A stretch of 64,000 bases of DNA from Paenibacillus sp. FSL R5-0912 (GCF_000758605.1 NZ_CP009282.1:4092001-4156000); one strand, 5' to 3'; shown: positions 47,001 through 55,600, numbered from the stretch's first letter. Numbers and translations are program-made. Notes: generated by a model not told the origin, from the letters alone.

Positions 47001-50000
47001 CAGCCGGTTCAGTTCCTGAATATCCCAGCGGTCGCCGGGAATCTCCGAGATCAGATCCTTCTGCTGCCGCAGCTGGTCCCAGAATGTCTCCAGATCCCTC
47101 GACTCAGGCATAGCTCCACTGATCCCGACAATGGCAACCGGCTCGCGTTTGACGGCTCCGGCTGACTCCGGCTGAGGCAGCTTCCACCCTTGTCTGGTCT
47201 TCGTACCGGAGGTCCCCGCCTTAACCGGCCCATAATCAACAGTAGCTGCAGCTGCCTGCACGGCTCCTTGGCTGAAATATCCAACTAATTCGTCCGCATA
47301 GCTCTCCGCCAGATGGGCAGATAATGCACGGACCGTCGGATATTCAAAAAAGACCGCCGGTGTCATCCGCACCTGAAACGCATCATTGACCGCATTTGCG
47401 GCATCAGTGAACGTAATGGAACTCATACCGTATTCGCCCAAATCCTGATCGGGATGGATCACAGCTTCATCCAGCTTCATCAAGCGACTGATGACTCCGG
47501 TGATGGCTTGCTGAGTCTGCTCCAGTAATTCGGCCGCCAGATTCGCCCGGTGACCGGCTCCTTCTCCGGTTATAGCTGCACCGGAAGCCGCTGATTCAAG
47601 GCCAAGAATGCCGCTGATTTTCTTGCGGTTTGCCTGAAGCGGCAATATGTGTGGTACATTCCCGTTCAGGATTGCCTCGAAATAGCCTAGTCCCGCCGCA
47701 GTATCCAGCGGTTTCAGACCCACGGTATTCCGGAAGAACAAGAGCGTCTGTTCCTCTACCTGCATCCCCCCTTCTTTCCAGAGCGGCCAGTTGATGGAGA
47801 TGGACTTTCCGTATCTGTGACCCGATCGTACCAATGCATGTCGGGATAGCATATATTCGTCCATAAAAGCATTGGCATACGCGTAATCGCTCTGCCCGGT
47901 ATTTCCTGTGACCGCAGCTATTGAGGAGAATGCCGCTATGAAATCCAGCTTATCCTCCTGCGTTGCCTGGTCGAGATAGATCAGCCCCTGGACTTTGGCC
48001 CCAAGCACTTCGCCGGCCTGCTCCGCGTCCTTCACCTGGATAAGTGCATCGCGGGTGACTCCCGCCGCATGAATGATGCCATGCAGACTGCCGAACCGGC
48101 TCCTTGCTTCGGCAACAGCCGCTGCTACTGCCTGTTCCTGCGAAATATCCGCCTGCACGTACAGCACTTCTGCACCGAGCTTCTGTAAACGGATGATTTG
48201 CTGTTCCTGCTCCGGCTGAAGTACGGATCTGCCAATCAGCACAAGCTTGGCCTGAACCTGCCCGGCAAGATGCTCCGCCACAATCAGCCCCAGCTTGCCC
48301 AGTCCGCCTGTTATGAGGTAAACGCCCTGTGGCCGGAGGATATCACGCGCGGCTTCCTTCTCGGGAAGAGCGATCTCCTTGAGTGCATGAACATATCTTC
48401 TGCCCTGCTGGTACAGCACTTCATCGTCAGCCGAGCGAACCTCGGCGGCAACCATCCGGTACAGCTCCTCCGTGCTGGCCTGTCCGGTGAACAGCGTGCT
48501 GAAATGCAGCTTGGAATGTTCCAGCTTGAGCGTTTTGTTGAAGCCTCTCAGTGCTCCAAGCTCCGGTAGTACAGCCTCTTTCTCCCCGCCCTTGCATAAC
48601 TGGATCACCCGGGTATGCCGGTTTTCCTGGCCAGCCATCAGCGCCTGCGCCAGATACAGCTGGTGCAGATATGCCCCCGCGGCAGCGGCCCCGGTTGAAG
48701 CAGCAGTAACCTCAGGTTGTTCATACACGATGGTCTCCAGCGTACAGCCTCTGCTCTTCAATTCACGAATTAAGCGGGCATAATCGGCCGGCCGCTCCGG
48801 GTTAATCCGGTAATGCGTTTCTCGGTCCTGATGGTACTCTGCACCGGCTCCCACTATAGTTAACTGGCCCTGATCAGCCCGGCTTTTGGCCTTGGCAAAT
48901 TCCTTGTATAGCTCCGGCTGCCCGGTAAATACGAGTACATCGCCTTGAATAGTATGCTGCTGCGGAAGGGACGTACCGTTCTCCTTCCACTCATAGGCAA
49001 AGCTCATCTCCTCTGTACTCTGCTGTCTTCCCTGATGGAAGACCTTCAGTACAAAGCGGGTGAACTTCAGCAGGACCCGGCCCTGCCCGTCGGCCAGCAC
49101 GACGTCGAACTCCTGGTCACCGCCGGTATTGGCGGACTCCCGCTTTTTCACATAGGATACACAGCTCGCCGGCAGGGTCCCGAAGATTTCCAGCTTGTCA
49201 AAAGAATACGGCAGAGCCACCGCACCCTCCAGTTCTTCCTGAGAGCTGACCAGACCGATGACTGCTTCCAGTACTCCGTCAACCACGGTGGGATGCAGTG
49301 TAAATTCCTTGAAGCCTTCGCGTAAATGTGCAGGCAGTTCGATGAAAGCTAACGCTTCTGTCTCCCCCGCAAACATTTCGGTTATCGACTGAAAGGACGG
49401 GCCGAGCAGCAGCTGATGTTTTCTGAACTTGTCATAGATTTGGGTTCCGCTGATGCGCGTCTTCCCTTGGCTTAACGCGGTAATATCCAGGGTGTCCAGC
49501 AGATTACCAGACGGTTCTTCCGCTGTATAACTGATACTGCCCTGGCTATGAACGACCGTATTTCCTTCGGACAGGCTTGTAATCTCGTAATCTAGTTCAG
49601 CTTCCGCTTCTCCCGGATATAGGCGCACCTGCACAGTCTTAGCGGCTTCGCCGTCCTCCAGTTGAATCGGGTAAGCCCAGACAACACCGGTTATCCTGCG
49701 GACCGTTGTACCCGGCAGTGAAGCAGCCGCAGCGGACAAAGCCATCTCCAGCTGGACCACACCAGGATGCAGCTTATGTCCGGATACGATATGATCGTTC
49801 AGGTAGAACTCTGTGCCCGTCAGCTTTTTCGCAAAACACTGTTCATGCACCGTAGACTGGTTGCTATCCAATACCGGGCTTATCGCTTGTACCGCAGCGC
49901 CTCCTGTTGCAGCTAAAGGCGCTGCGGTGTTCAGCTCCAGCCAATACTGGTGTTTCTGAAACGGATAAGTAGGCAGCGGTGTTTTGTTATATTGGCGATC

Positions 50001-50456
50001 GCTGTACAAGACGTTCCAGCTGCAAATGCAGCCTTCCATATACAGTCCTGCGGCCTCATCCAGCGCTTGCCGGGAGACTGGAGCCCCACTTGTCCCGTCA
50101 GCTATTCTTTTCCCCACTATCCCGTCCAGCCTGCGCTGATCCTCACGCCCGTTCTGGTTTCGCCGCAGCACACGGGAGGCGCTGCCCGTATCCGCAGCAA
50201 GCGCCTCATGGGTGCGCAGCAGCTCCGTTTCCAGCTCCTGCAGATCGCCGGCAATCACGGCCGCCCGCTCGGGAAAGTGGCTTCTGCCGACGGATAACGT
50301 GTAGGCGATATTTCCGACATCCGTGCTGGCATCCGCCTCTTCCTTGATCCACTCTTGTAGATCCGCAAGTCTCCGAATCAGGCCCTCCCGGGTCTTGGCT
50401 GAAAAGAGAAACAGATAAAAAGGGCGTTCGCCGCTATGTATGCCATTATTGCTCAT
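38019..50456 (-). CDS. Trans-AT PKS protein D: linker-DH-KR-ACP-KS-DH-KR-ACP-KS-DH-KR
   Basis: A 4145-residue protein, the largest here. It begins with the flanking linker of the KS that ends protein C. DH1 His222 (NDHIVSGHKLHPG), Asp393 (VVDGVLEA); KR1 about 716; ACP1 Ser1013 (YGMSSITF); KS1 about 1105-1530, Cys1275 (DTACSSS); DH2 His1766 (KDHVVGGKVLLPG), Asp1931; KR2 about 2284 with Tyr in GSYAAAN; ACP2 Ser2579 (FGLDSIMI); KS2 about 2692-3120, Cys2860 (DTMCSSS); DH3 His3347 (RDHIVAEQMLLPG, Gly replaced by Glu), Asp3514; KR3 about 3870 with Tyr in GYYAMAN; C-terminal docking segment IVDLLTRLQAGEMSEAEVEQ. It ends without an ACP; that of protein E serves the last module. Three DH-KR pairs predict mainly alkenes. 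Start: GGAGG 8 bases before ATG 50456; GTG 50471 is an alternative. Confidence 0.94.
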   Translation of the reverse strand: MSNNGIHSGERPFYLFLFSAKTREGLIRRLADLQEWIKEEADASTDVGNIAYTLSVGRSHFPERAAVIAGDLQELETELLRTHEALAADTGSASRVLRRNQNGREDQRRLDGIVGKRIADGTSGAPVSRQALDEAAGLYMEGCICSWNVLYSDRQYNKTPLPTYPFQKHQYWLELNTAAPLAATGGAAVQAISPVLDSNQSTVHEQCFAKKLTGTEFYLNDHIVSGHKLHPGVVQLEMALSAAAASLPGTTVRRITGVVWAYPIQLEDGEAAKTVQVRLYPGEAEAELDYEITSLSEGNTVVHSQGSISYTAEEPSGNLLDTLDITALSQGKTRISGTQIYDKFRKHQLLLGPSFQSITEMFAGETEALAFIELPAHLREGFKEFTLHPTVVDGVLEAVIGLVSSQEELEGAVALPYSFDKLEIFGTLPASCVSYVKKRESANTGGDQEFDVVLADGQGRVLLKFTRFVLKVFHQGRQQSTEEMSFAYEWKENGTSLPQQHTIQGDVLVFTGQPELYKEFAKAKSRADQGQLTIVGAGAEYHQDRETHYRINPERPADYARLIRELKSRGCTLETIVYEQPEVTAASTGAAAAGAYLHQLYLAQALMAGQENRHTRVIQLCKGGEKEAVLPELGALRGFNKTLKLEHSKLHFSTLFTGQASTEELYRMVAAEVRSADDEVLYQQGRRYVHALKEIALPEKEAARDILRPQGVYLITGGLGKLGLIVAEHLAGQVQAKLVLIGRSVLQPEQEQQIIRLQKLGAEVLYVQADISQEQAVAAAVAEARSRFGSLHGIIHAAGVTRDALIQVKDAEQAGEVLGAKVQGLIYLDQATQEDKLDFIAAFSSIAAVTGNTGQSDYAYANAFMDEYMLSRHALVRSGHRYGKSISINWPLWKEGGMQVEEQTLLFFRNTVGLKPLDTAAGLGYFEAILNGNVPHILPLQANRKKISGILGLESAASGAAITGEGAGHRANLAAELLEQTQQAITGVISRLMKLDEAVIHPDQDLGEYGMSSITFTDAANAVNDAFQVRMTPAVFFEYPTVRALSAHLAESYADELVGYFSQGAVQAAAATVDYGPVKAGTSGTKTRQGWKLPQPESAGAVKREPVAIVGISGAMPESRDLETFWDQLRQQKDLISEIPGDRWDIQELNRLKGRGPDKPISCWGGFMKDIDKFDPGFFGINPREADLMDPQQRIFLETVWSTLEDAGYKASALSGKKVGLFVGVSTNDYSTLLQDNDIEIEAYSSTGSSHCVLANRISYLLNFRGPSEPIDTACSSSLVAVHRAVESIQNGDCEQAIAGGVNVIAAPTLHISFSRAGMLSPDGRCKTFDQSANGYVRGEGTGAVLLKPLSQAEADGDYIYAVIKGTAINHGGKVSSLTVPNPKAQAEVLVEAYDKAGIPPDTIGYIEAHGTGTSLGDPVEINALKSAFKELYHRHGIPVSREQYCGLGAVKTNIGHLEAAAGIAGILKVVLAMKHKTLPGNVHFNQLNPYIELEHSPFYIVEKTQEWTTLEDAPRRAGVSSFGFGGVNAHVVLEDYTPAAAMDSSGSGSGSGQSGESGQGNVIILSAKTKPQLQQKVQQLLSYLTLHGDKEELTLHNIAFTLQTGREEMAERMAFAATGKEELVNILRSCLAGPEQAYAVCYGQVSAQPAAAPPLSAKAVDRLSAQPVTALELSELPKQWTSGEAVDWSSLYVNRKGRRIPLPVYPFAREICWVRKNTRRIAPKLSSAEAAAAVLHPMVDSNVSTMEEEKFRTVLRLDQFFVKDHVVGGKVLLPGVAYLEMVRAAAALAGITPVTGLKDVRWIKAAELEVDRKEIYTSFRLVESGELEYRVFSEAGDQRVLHSSGIILQETPASAQTLEIAMIKERSTSTFDHAQCYDHIFKGVGFDYGPSFRVTKTAYGSIQEGLSEISLPEHLEADYADYVLHPSIIDGAVRSLSWAGNRSDEDLTLRVPFALDRMELVGEVPRQCYAYAKTAEGATGTDDEGTRKYDIRITDIEGREVVRLFGFSIKQYATAKGAAPGQAAGLSLYAPEWVEAGLPQESAALSSIVVFGSAALAGSIRGQATQQGLAPDRCIQVQTGAGYARLSSTEYVINPGQAADYLRLLEALNTQGVELQHIVHGWNVNADAGAGVGAALEDTGSLQEGLAEFLEVQMDQGLYSLLHLLQAVSASKPKSRIRCLYAYDSAEHVLTPLNEMAAGLAHSISADHPLFQLSLVQLNAAAPAEAAERLVQELLPPQLASGTEIRYDGGARYLRKLLPQPMLHQAGESRFIRGGVYIITGGTGALGMLVAAELAATVQARLVLAGRQQVDVEIQAKLEHLAGLGAEAVYLQADIADMGGTVRLIGQAKARFGGINGILHCAGIGETVKAAESSKAGFARILGPKVNGTLNLDLASKEEALDLFILFSSTSAQIGDMGAGSYAAANSFMDRFAVYRDRLAAQHQRQGKTVSINWPLWQDGRYQVAAAQQQVLADYYGMHLLDSRTGLDILEAVLKEDAVQAFVGYGDPHKIARVLGISGAGQAGQAATAAQSASSSVDSGELLVRTQAYLVSLLAKTLGISKDRIGQASPLDAFGLDSIMILELNESLQRDFSGLPTTLFYEYNTVESLAGYFTGHYGAQLASLLKLEQPQNPEAVKLSVDPQAAASAAVQMHSSNSVGRSGAAAQGGRFLPKAGEAAPPVRNAVNNGGMDIAVIGMDGRFPMAGNISELWDNLREGRDCITEIPADRWDYMRDYDAEKGKKGKIYTKYGGFIDDVDKFDPLFFQMTPRDAQLTDPQERLFLECAYHTVEDAGYTREKLARSKVGVFVGVMYGHYQLIGTEGYASGNLVAPNSSFASIANRVSYLFNFQGPSMAVDTMCSSSLTAIHLACESIRSGESEAALAGGVNVTIHRNKYVFLCSQRFASSEGKCRAFGEGGDGYVASEGVGAVLLKPLSKAIEDGDHIYGVIKGTAVNSGGKTSGYTVPNPGAQAAAIAEALRKSGVHPRTITSLEAHGTGTSLGDPIEIAGLSKAFGQYTDEKQFCSISSVKSNIGHLESAAGIASVAKVMLQMKHRMLAPSIHTEELNSGIHFEDTPFYVQRSLDRWEQAPGSGELRRAGISSFGAGGANVHLIAEEYVPAQAAAEITGSKLIVLSAKNRERLMEKIHELHSFLEAPLTGEYTLANIAYTLSTGREEMEERLAFAASTLDELKSALQAIADGVVHEGVHQGNSAAALTNGAAILGNDPEDIAYIAALARKNQLERIAKLWVLGTPIDWSLLFAGYKPQKVSLPLYPFARERYWLENTGSISTGIAVTAANGQAENGLMPEGLLSLHPLHPLVDVNISTLREQRFRKRLSVEQFYLRDHIVAEQMLLPGVTYIEMARAAGEIAAEATVSAVRDIVWLKPVVMTEDSMDLDIVLEPEGEAVHYEIFSNARSGKVVHSRGVLEFAEVPASRRSRSLDLDGIKGRCPGRKDKYECYQHVFKGIGFDYGPSFQVTEEVLSGKEETLARLSLNEAYRAALPEFVLHPALFDGAVRSVAAGRDEAGRATHIPFSMGNIGIFAPIPADCYVYTRVKEQPGENNQGLNIFDIAILDLDGHEVVRIEDFIVRPFAGKPEGRRPEEEIFYYTPVYENEALVPVMGAERRNVLIFGEPAGGGGNGDKDAAHPPLHMMPSGADGCVWITPHTEYRARQGNHMAINPQREADYVRLLQELRESGFDATHVLHQWAGTAAPLRLTALSDDMIQPVLTEMLENGVFSVVSLFKAFVQVYGQQPLKLLFIYRTDQGAFSAPHELLTSFAKSIVTLHHKFQIASVSADDHTISGVGFQERLYQELFSSENTGHTDIRYTVEQRQVRKIKPLELGGRKAAVSSTVVFKENGVYLIPGGTGVLGMIFARYLARTYQATVICTGRQPASERTDVFMEELERLGGEGRYLQGDIASAGDVKKIMGIIKSGFGVLDGIIHCAGQGGSVPVTEADRAAGREIMNSKVQGLIHLDLFSTDFDLGFLILFSSISVELGDLGVGYYAMANSFMDRYAQLRNESVSQGKRKGQTISVNWPLWKDGGFEIPDSESAFYSSYLGMSMMDEDTGIRAFEAICQAGCGNIIVAAGNKPKIDHAFKLEKNTPVQEVPLEDKEAIVDLLTRLQAGEMSEAEVEQWMGGLR

Positions 50457-50516
50457 CTGTTTAGCCTCCACTTCTCTTCCTAATGAATGTATGAATTTCG
50501 GCCGCTCTTACAGCTC

Positions 50517-52655
50517 CTAGCTTCCCCTGCGGTATTCTTCGATGACGATATGGCAGTTCGTGCCACTGAAGCCAAACCCGCTGATTGCAGCCATTCTGGA
50601 GCCCCGTTTGTTCTCCGGCCAATCTACCAGCTCGGTGTTGATGTAGAAGGGGCTTTCGTCCAGCCTGATCTTCTCATTAAGCCGGTTATAGTGGATCAGC
50701 GGCGGGATTTGTCTGTTTTTCAGGGACAGCAGGATTTTGATCATTCCGGCGACACCGGCGGCCATTGTGGCATGTCCGATATTGGCTTTGACGGACCCAA
50801 GCGCGCAATACTGGCTGTCCTGTGTAAATTCGCGGAACGCTTCGGTCAGGGCCTTTACTTCGATGGGATCACCCAAAGCGGTGCCCGTTCCATGCGCTTC
50901 GACATAGTTGATCTCGGCCGGATCGATGCGGAACTTCTCATACACCCTTTTCTCCAATTGAATCTGCGAGTTCACGCTAGGTGCGGTAATGCCATTGGTC
51001 CGGCCGTCCTGATTCACACCTGAGCCGCGGATTACACCATAGATATGATCCCTGTTCTCCAGCGCCTGCTTCAGCGGCTTCAGCACCACGACCCCTACGC
51101 CCTCGCTCAGCAAGGTTCCGTCTGCTTCCTGATCGAAGGGTCTGCATACGCCCTGCGCTGACAGAATCTCCATCTGACTGCTCTGCACCATGCTGTCCGG
51201 GGTAATCATCAACCGGATGCCTCCGGCCAGCGCCATGTCGCATTCCTCATTCCAGAGGCTGACACATGCCTGGTGTACGGCAACCAGCGACGAGGAACAG
51301 GCGGTATCTATTGAAATGCTCGGGCCTTTCAGATTGAGAAAATACGAGATTCGCGCAGCCAGAATCGACGAAGAAGTCCCGGTAAACGCATCTGCGGTAT
51401 TGCTTAGACGGTTCGCTTCCAGATGCTTGGTATAATCGCTTGGTGCACAGCCGACAAATACGCCGCAGCGGGTATCCTGCACCGCCTGGTCGGAATATCC
51501 GGCATCCTCCAGCGCCTTCCAGGCCTCCTCCAGAAAAATCCGCTGCTGCGGGTCCATAATCTCCGCTTCTTTAGGAGATATATTGAAAAACAACGGATCG
51601 AATTCATCCACATGGTCAAGCAGTCCGGCAACCGTGCAATAGGTTTTCTGATCCGCCTTCCGGTCTTCGTCATACCATGCCTGAATATCGAACCGGCTGG
51701 CGGGAATTTCTCCCGTGCTGGCTACGCCGTCTCGGAGATTACGCCACAGCTCTCTTGCCGAAGCGGCACCGGGAAACCTGCCTGATAACCCGACAATCGC
51801 AATGCCTTCTGCCGCAGCGGCTGTGGCTTGGTCAACGGAAACTCCTGGTGGAGCTTCCGGCATGATCTTTACCGGTTCTTCCGCAGGGCGGGAGGCGGCA
51901 AAGCCCAGTTTGATTTTACCTGTAGCCTCTGTACTTGAAGCTGCGGGAGCTATGGGGGCTGCGCCGGTTTTCAGTGTCAGCTTGGGCGCTCCAGAGGCCG
52001 GTTGTCCAGCGGAAAAGGGAGCCTGCGGCGCAGGTGCTTGTTCCTCCTTGGTCTGACGCCCGGTTAGTGGCTTCAGGGATCGTGTGGCTGGCTCCTTCAT
52101 TGGCGCTTTCGGTTTGACCGGCGCTGCTGCCGGTTTGTTTGTCGAGAATTGGTCGATTAGATCGTTCATATATTCATATCTGTGGTTTAAGCGTTGGGAT
52201 TGGACAGGTTCGTGTATCTGCTCTTGCGGGTTCGCATTCACAGCATTGGGATTTATTCCCTTCTCCGGCATTGCGCCGCTGTTCTTCTGAATCTCATCTA
52301 CCATATACCGGGCCAGCTCGGGAATGGTCGGATAATCATAGAGCACGATGCCGTCAAGCTGGATATGCAGCGCTTCATTCAGATCCCGGACAATTTCCAC
52401 ACTGCTGATCGAATCAATGCCCATTTCCTTAAAAGAAAGCTCATAGCTCAGCTCCTCCGGCTGGAGCTTCACTACCCGGCACAGCACATCCTTGACCTGC
52501 TGCTCCACGGCTTCCGGAGAGAGGGTCTGCTCTGCACCGGAAACCGCATCTCCCCGTTGCTTCAGCTCATGGATGCGTCTCAGACCTTCGCGGGCCTCCA
52601 GCTTATGGTCCTTGATCTGCTGCAATATGTCCTTGATCGTCTCGCCGTTACTCAT
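50517..52655 (-). CDS. Trans-AT PKS protein C: ACP-KS
   Basis: A 712-residue protein. N-terminal docking hairpin (TIKDILQQIKDHKLEAREGL); ACP with Ser82 in MGIDSISSVEIVRDLNEA, closely like the last ACP of protein B, so the two form a tandem pair split over two proteins; a Pro/Ala-rich linker (about 150-275); KS about 285-712 with Cys453 in DTACSSS, EAHGTGT and NIGH. The protein ends right after the KS core (IVIEEYRRGS); the flanking linker of this KS starts protein D. The KS would accept the beta-branched chain. The ATG overlaps the protein B stop by 8 bases (ATGAGTAA), with GGAGGTG upstream. Confidence 0.94.
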   Translation of the reverse strand: MSNGETIKDILQQIKDHKLEAREGLRRIHELKQRGDAVSGAEQTLSPEAVEQQVKDVLCRVVKLQPEELSYELSFKEMGIDSISSVEIVRDLNEALHIQLDGIVLYDYPTIPELARYMVDEIQKNSGAMPEKGINPNAVNANPQEQIHEPVQSQRLNHRYEYMNDLIDQFSTNKPAAAPVKPKAPMKEPATRSLKPLTGRQTKEEQAPAPQAPFSAGQPASGAPKLTLKTGAAPIAPAASSTEATGKIKLGFAASRPAEEPVKIMPEAPPGVSVDQATAAAAEGIAIVGLSGRFPGAASARELWRNLRDGVASTGEIPASRFDIQAWYDEDRKADQKTYCTVAGLLDHVDEFDPLFFNISPKEAEIMDPQQRIFLEEAWKALEDAGYSDQAVQDTRCGVFVGCAPSDYTKHLEANRLSNTADAFTGTSSSILAARISYFLNLKGPSISIDTACSSSLVAVHQACVSLWNEECDMALAGGIRLMITPDSMVQSSQMEILSAQGVCRPFDQEADGTLLSEGVGVVVLKPLKQALENRDHIYGVIRGSGVNQDGRTNGITAPSVNSQIQLEKRVYEKFRIDPAEINYVEAHGTGTALGDPIEVKALTEAFREFTQDSQYCALGSVKANIGHATMAAGVAGMIKILLSLKNRQIPPLIHYNRLNEKIRLDESPFYINTELVDWPENKRGSRMAAISGFGFSGTNCHIVIEEYRRGS

Positions 52656-55600
52656 AGTACACCTCCAAAAACTGGGCTACTTCGTCCACATCCAGCTCAT
52701 CCTCGTTCAGCCTGGACAACAGCTCCAGCAGATCACGGTCCTCCTGGTTAACCGATGATGTTCCTGAGACTGCCAATACTCCCGGTACATCCGCTTCTGG
52801 AGCCAGGGACAGGGGTCCATGCTTACGCCCGATATGCGCTGCCAGAAGGTTAAGGGTGTAGTAATCATAAATATCGATGGTATCGAGCTGCAGGCTGAAG
52901 CTCTCATTCAGATCGCGTACAATCTCGACGCCGCTGATGGAATCCACACCCATATCCTTGAAATTCATATCCTCGTCCAGTTCCGTTTCATCCAGTTGTA
53001 TCCGGTTAGCGATGATCCGGGTTAGCTCGTCCTTGATGTTCCGTCCGGCTCCTGCAGTGTGTATGGAAGGACTGGAGCCAGCAGAATCTGTTGAACTGTC
53101 AAAACCTGTTGAACCGGTATGATCCGTTAAACCGGCATGCACCAATATCCCCCCGGTCAGCAGGGTTGCCTTGTTTCCTTTATCTTCAGGTGCAGACAGG
53201 GGTGCTGCCGTTACAGCTTCCCGCTCATTCCCCACGGGTTCCGCGGCCCGGTATAAGTGGCGGATCTTTGCTTTGACCTCTGAGGTGGTGAAGGTAATCC
53301 GGTGCATTTCATTCTCACGTTCCACGCATTGCAGTAATGAATCCAGCACCCGGCTGGACAGCTCCTGCTTCAGCACACTGACCGTGGTTCTCGGCTTCTC
53401 GGCTATCAGCCGGGCAATCGACACCGCCTCTTGCAGCACCTTGTCCTTTGCCCGGAAGATGACGGAGGCTGATCTGCTTTTGAGCTGTTCGCCGGAATAC
53501 ATTTTGGCTGTGAACATCATCTCAACAGCGAGATTCTTCCCCAGCTTGTCCTGCAGAATGAAGGTTGCGCCCATCCCCGGAGTGAAGCCGTATTTGGCAA
53601 AAGCAGCGGAATACAAGCTCTCCTCAGCCATAACCACTATATCCGCATACAGTCCGAACAGCAGGCCGCCGCCGGAAGCATGGCCTTCCATTGCAGAGAT
53701 CACAGGGATAGGGCACTCCAGCATACCCCTGTACAAAATCGGCGCATCTGTAAAGCTCAGCTTCGAGTCGGAAATATCCAGCAGCTGCTCCTGGGTTCCG
53801 CCCATGGAGAAGATCCGGTCATTCCCGGCAACCACAATCGCCTTGATCTGCTCATCCTGTTGTGCGGCCTGGAAGCAATGGGTAAGCCCTTGTATAACCT
53901 CGTGGGTAAACGTATTGTTATGCATCGCGTCCTGAATCCGAATGATAGCGACGCCGCCCTCCACATGCTCCAGCATAACTTCATTTCCCGCATACGCCGG
54001 AAATGCCTCAAGCGCTGCGAATCCGGCAGTTGGAGCGGGTTCTGCATACTCTTGTATAGTTGTAATTAGTTGTGAAGGGTTGATCGGTTCGATCCAATAG
54101 CTTTTACGGGCAAACGGATAATGCGGCAGCGAAAGAAGCTCAGGTGCGTCATTCCCGTATAATGTCCGCCAGTCTATAGCTGCGCCTTCCGCCCATGCCT
54201 GGGCCAGGCGTTCAGCATCGCGCAGCGTATACGGATTAGCCTGGATTTGTACATGGCTCTGCATTTTCGCCTTGCTTGCCTGCCCTTGTGCAGCCACACC
54301 TGCCTCTGACGTGAACAGTTGAGCGGATGCCCGCTGCTCCAAATAATCCCCGATCGTCACCAGCAGTTCACTGAGTGTACGGTACACGACAGCCAGCCGG
54401 TGCTTCATGGGTTCCCGGGCTACCTGAAGTGTATAGCTGAGCCCCGGCAACGACAGTTCCTGCACAGCCCCGGCCCTGACTTCAGCAGCCTCATGCCCTT
54501 CCAACCCTGCAACTCCGTATACAAGCTGACTGCTGAGCTCTTCCACTGTTAAGTCACCGCTTACGGCAGAAGCGTTTGCCTGGATGCCAAAGCTCCCCAG
54601 GAGCCTGTCGCACAACTGGATGAATTCAACAGGCCCGAGGCCCAGCTCCTCCAGAGAGTGATCCTGTCCGATCCCGGTGACCGGAAGGTCTAGCATTTGA
54701 GCAATGACCTCTTGAAGGGCAGCTATCATGTCCTTGTGACTACCGTGGCCCTTTGTTGTTCTTTGTTCCATAAAAGCTTTCATCCGCCGGGCATAGGCCT
54801 GCAGCCGTTCAGGGGTCTGCGCGGATAATATGAAGATATACGGATCATTATCAACATTCTGCTGATCCTGATTCCCGCTGCTTCTGCTGCCGGTATATTG
54901 CTCTAGAATGACATGGGCGTTAGAACCTCCCGCACCAAAAGCACTAATGCCGGCGCGTCTCGGGTACACCGTTGTCCGCCCGTTTGCGGTACGGGTGACC
55001 GGCTTCCACGGCTCCAGCTTCTGCTGAATATAAAAGCCCGAATCGCCAAGCCGGATATGCGGGTTAATTCGTTCAGAATGAATTGAAGGCACAAGCTGCC
55101 CGTGCTGCATCTGCAGAAGCACCTTGGCGATGGAGGATATGCCTGCAGCCGCTTCGGCATGGCCGATATTGGACTTGACTGAACCGATGGCACAGCTGAA
55201 GGCTTCGTCCTTATGGGGAGCAAAAGCATTCATCAGTGCCTTGATCTCAATGGGATCGCCCAGCGAGGTCCCGGTGCCATGCGCTTCGATATAATTGATG
55301 GTGACAGCATCGATGCCGCTTCTGCGGATCGCTTCGGACACGGCTTCCTCCTGCGCCCGCTGATTGGGAACCGTGAACCCGCTGGCCTCCCCGCCATGAT
55401 TAATGGCGCTGCCTTTGATGACTGCATAGATCCGGTCATGGTCCCGCTCTGCCTGCTTCAGCGGCTTGATCAGAATTGCGCCCGCTGCCTCGGCGGGCAC
55501 GTAACCATCTCCGCCTTCGCCGAAGCTGCGGCATCGGCCATCTGAGGAAGCGAAATTCCCCTGGGACAACAGAAGGTACTTATCCGGGTGCACGGAGAGA

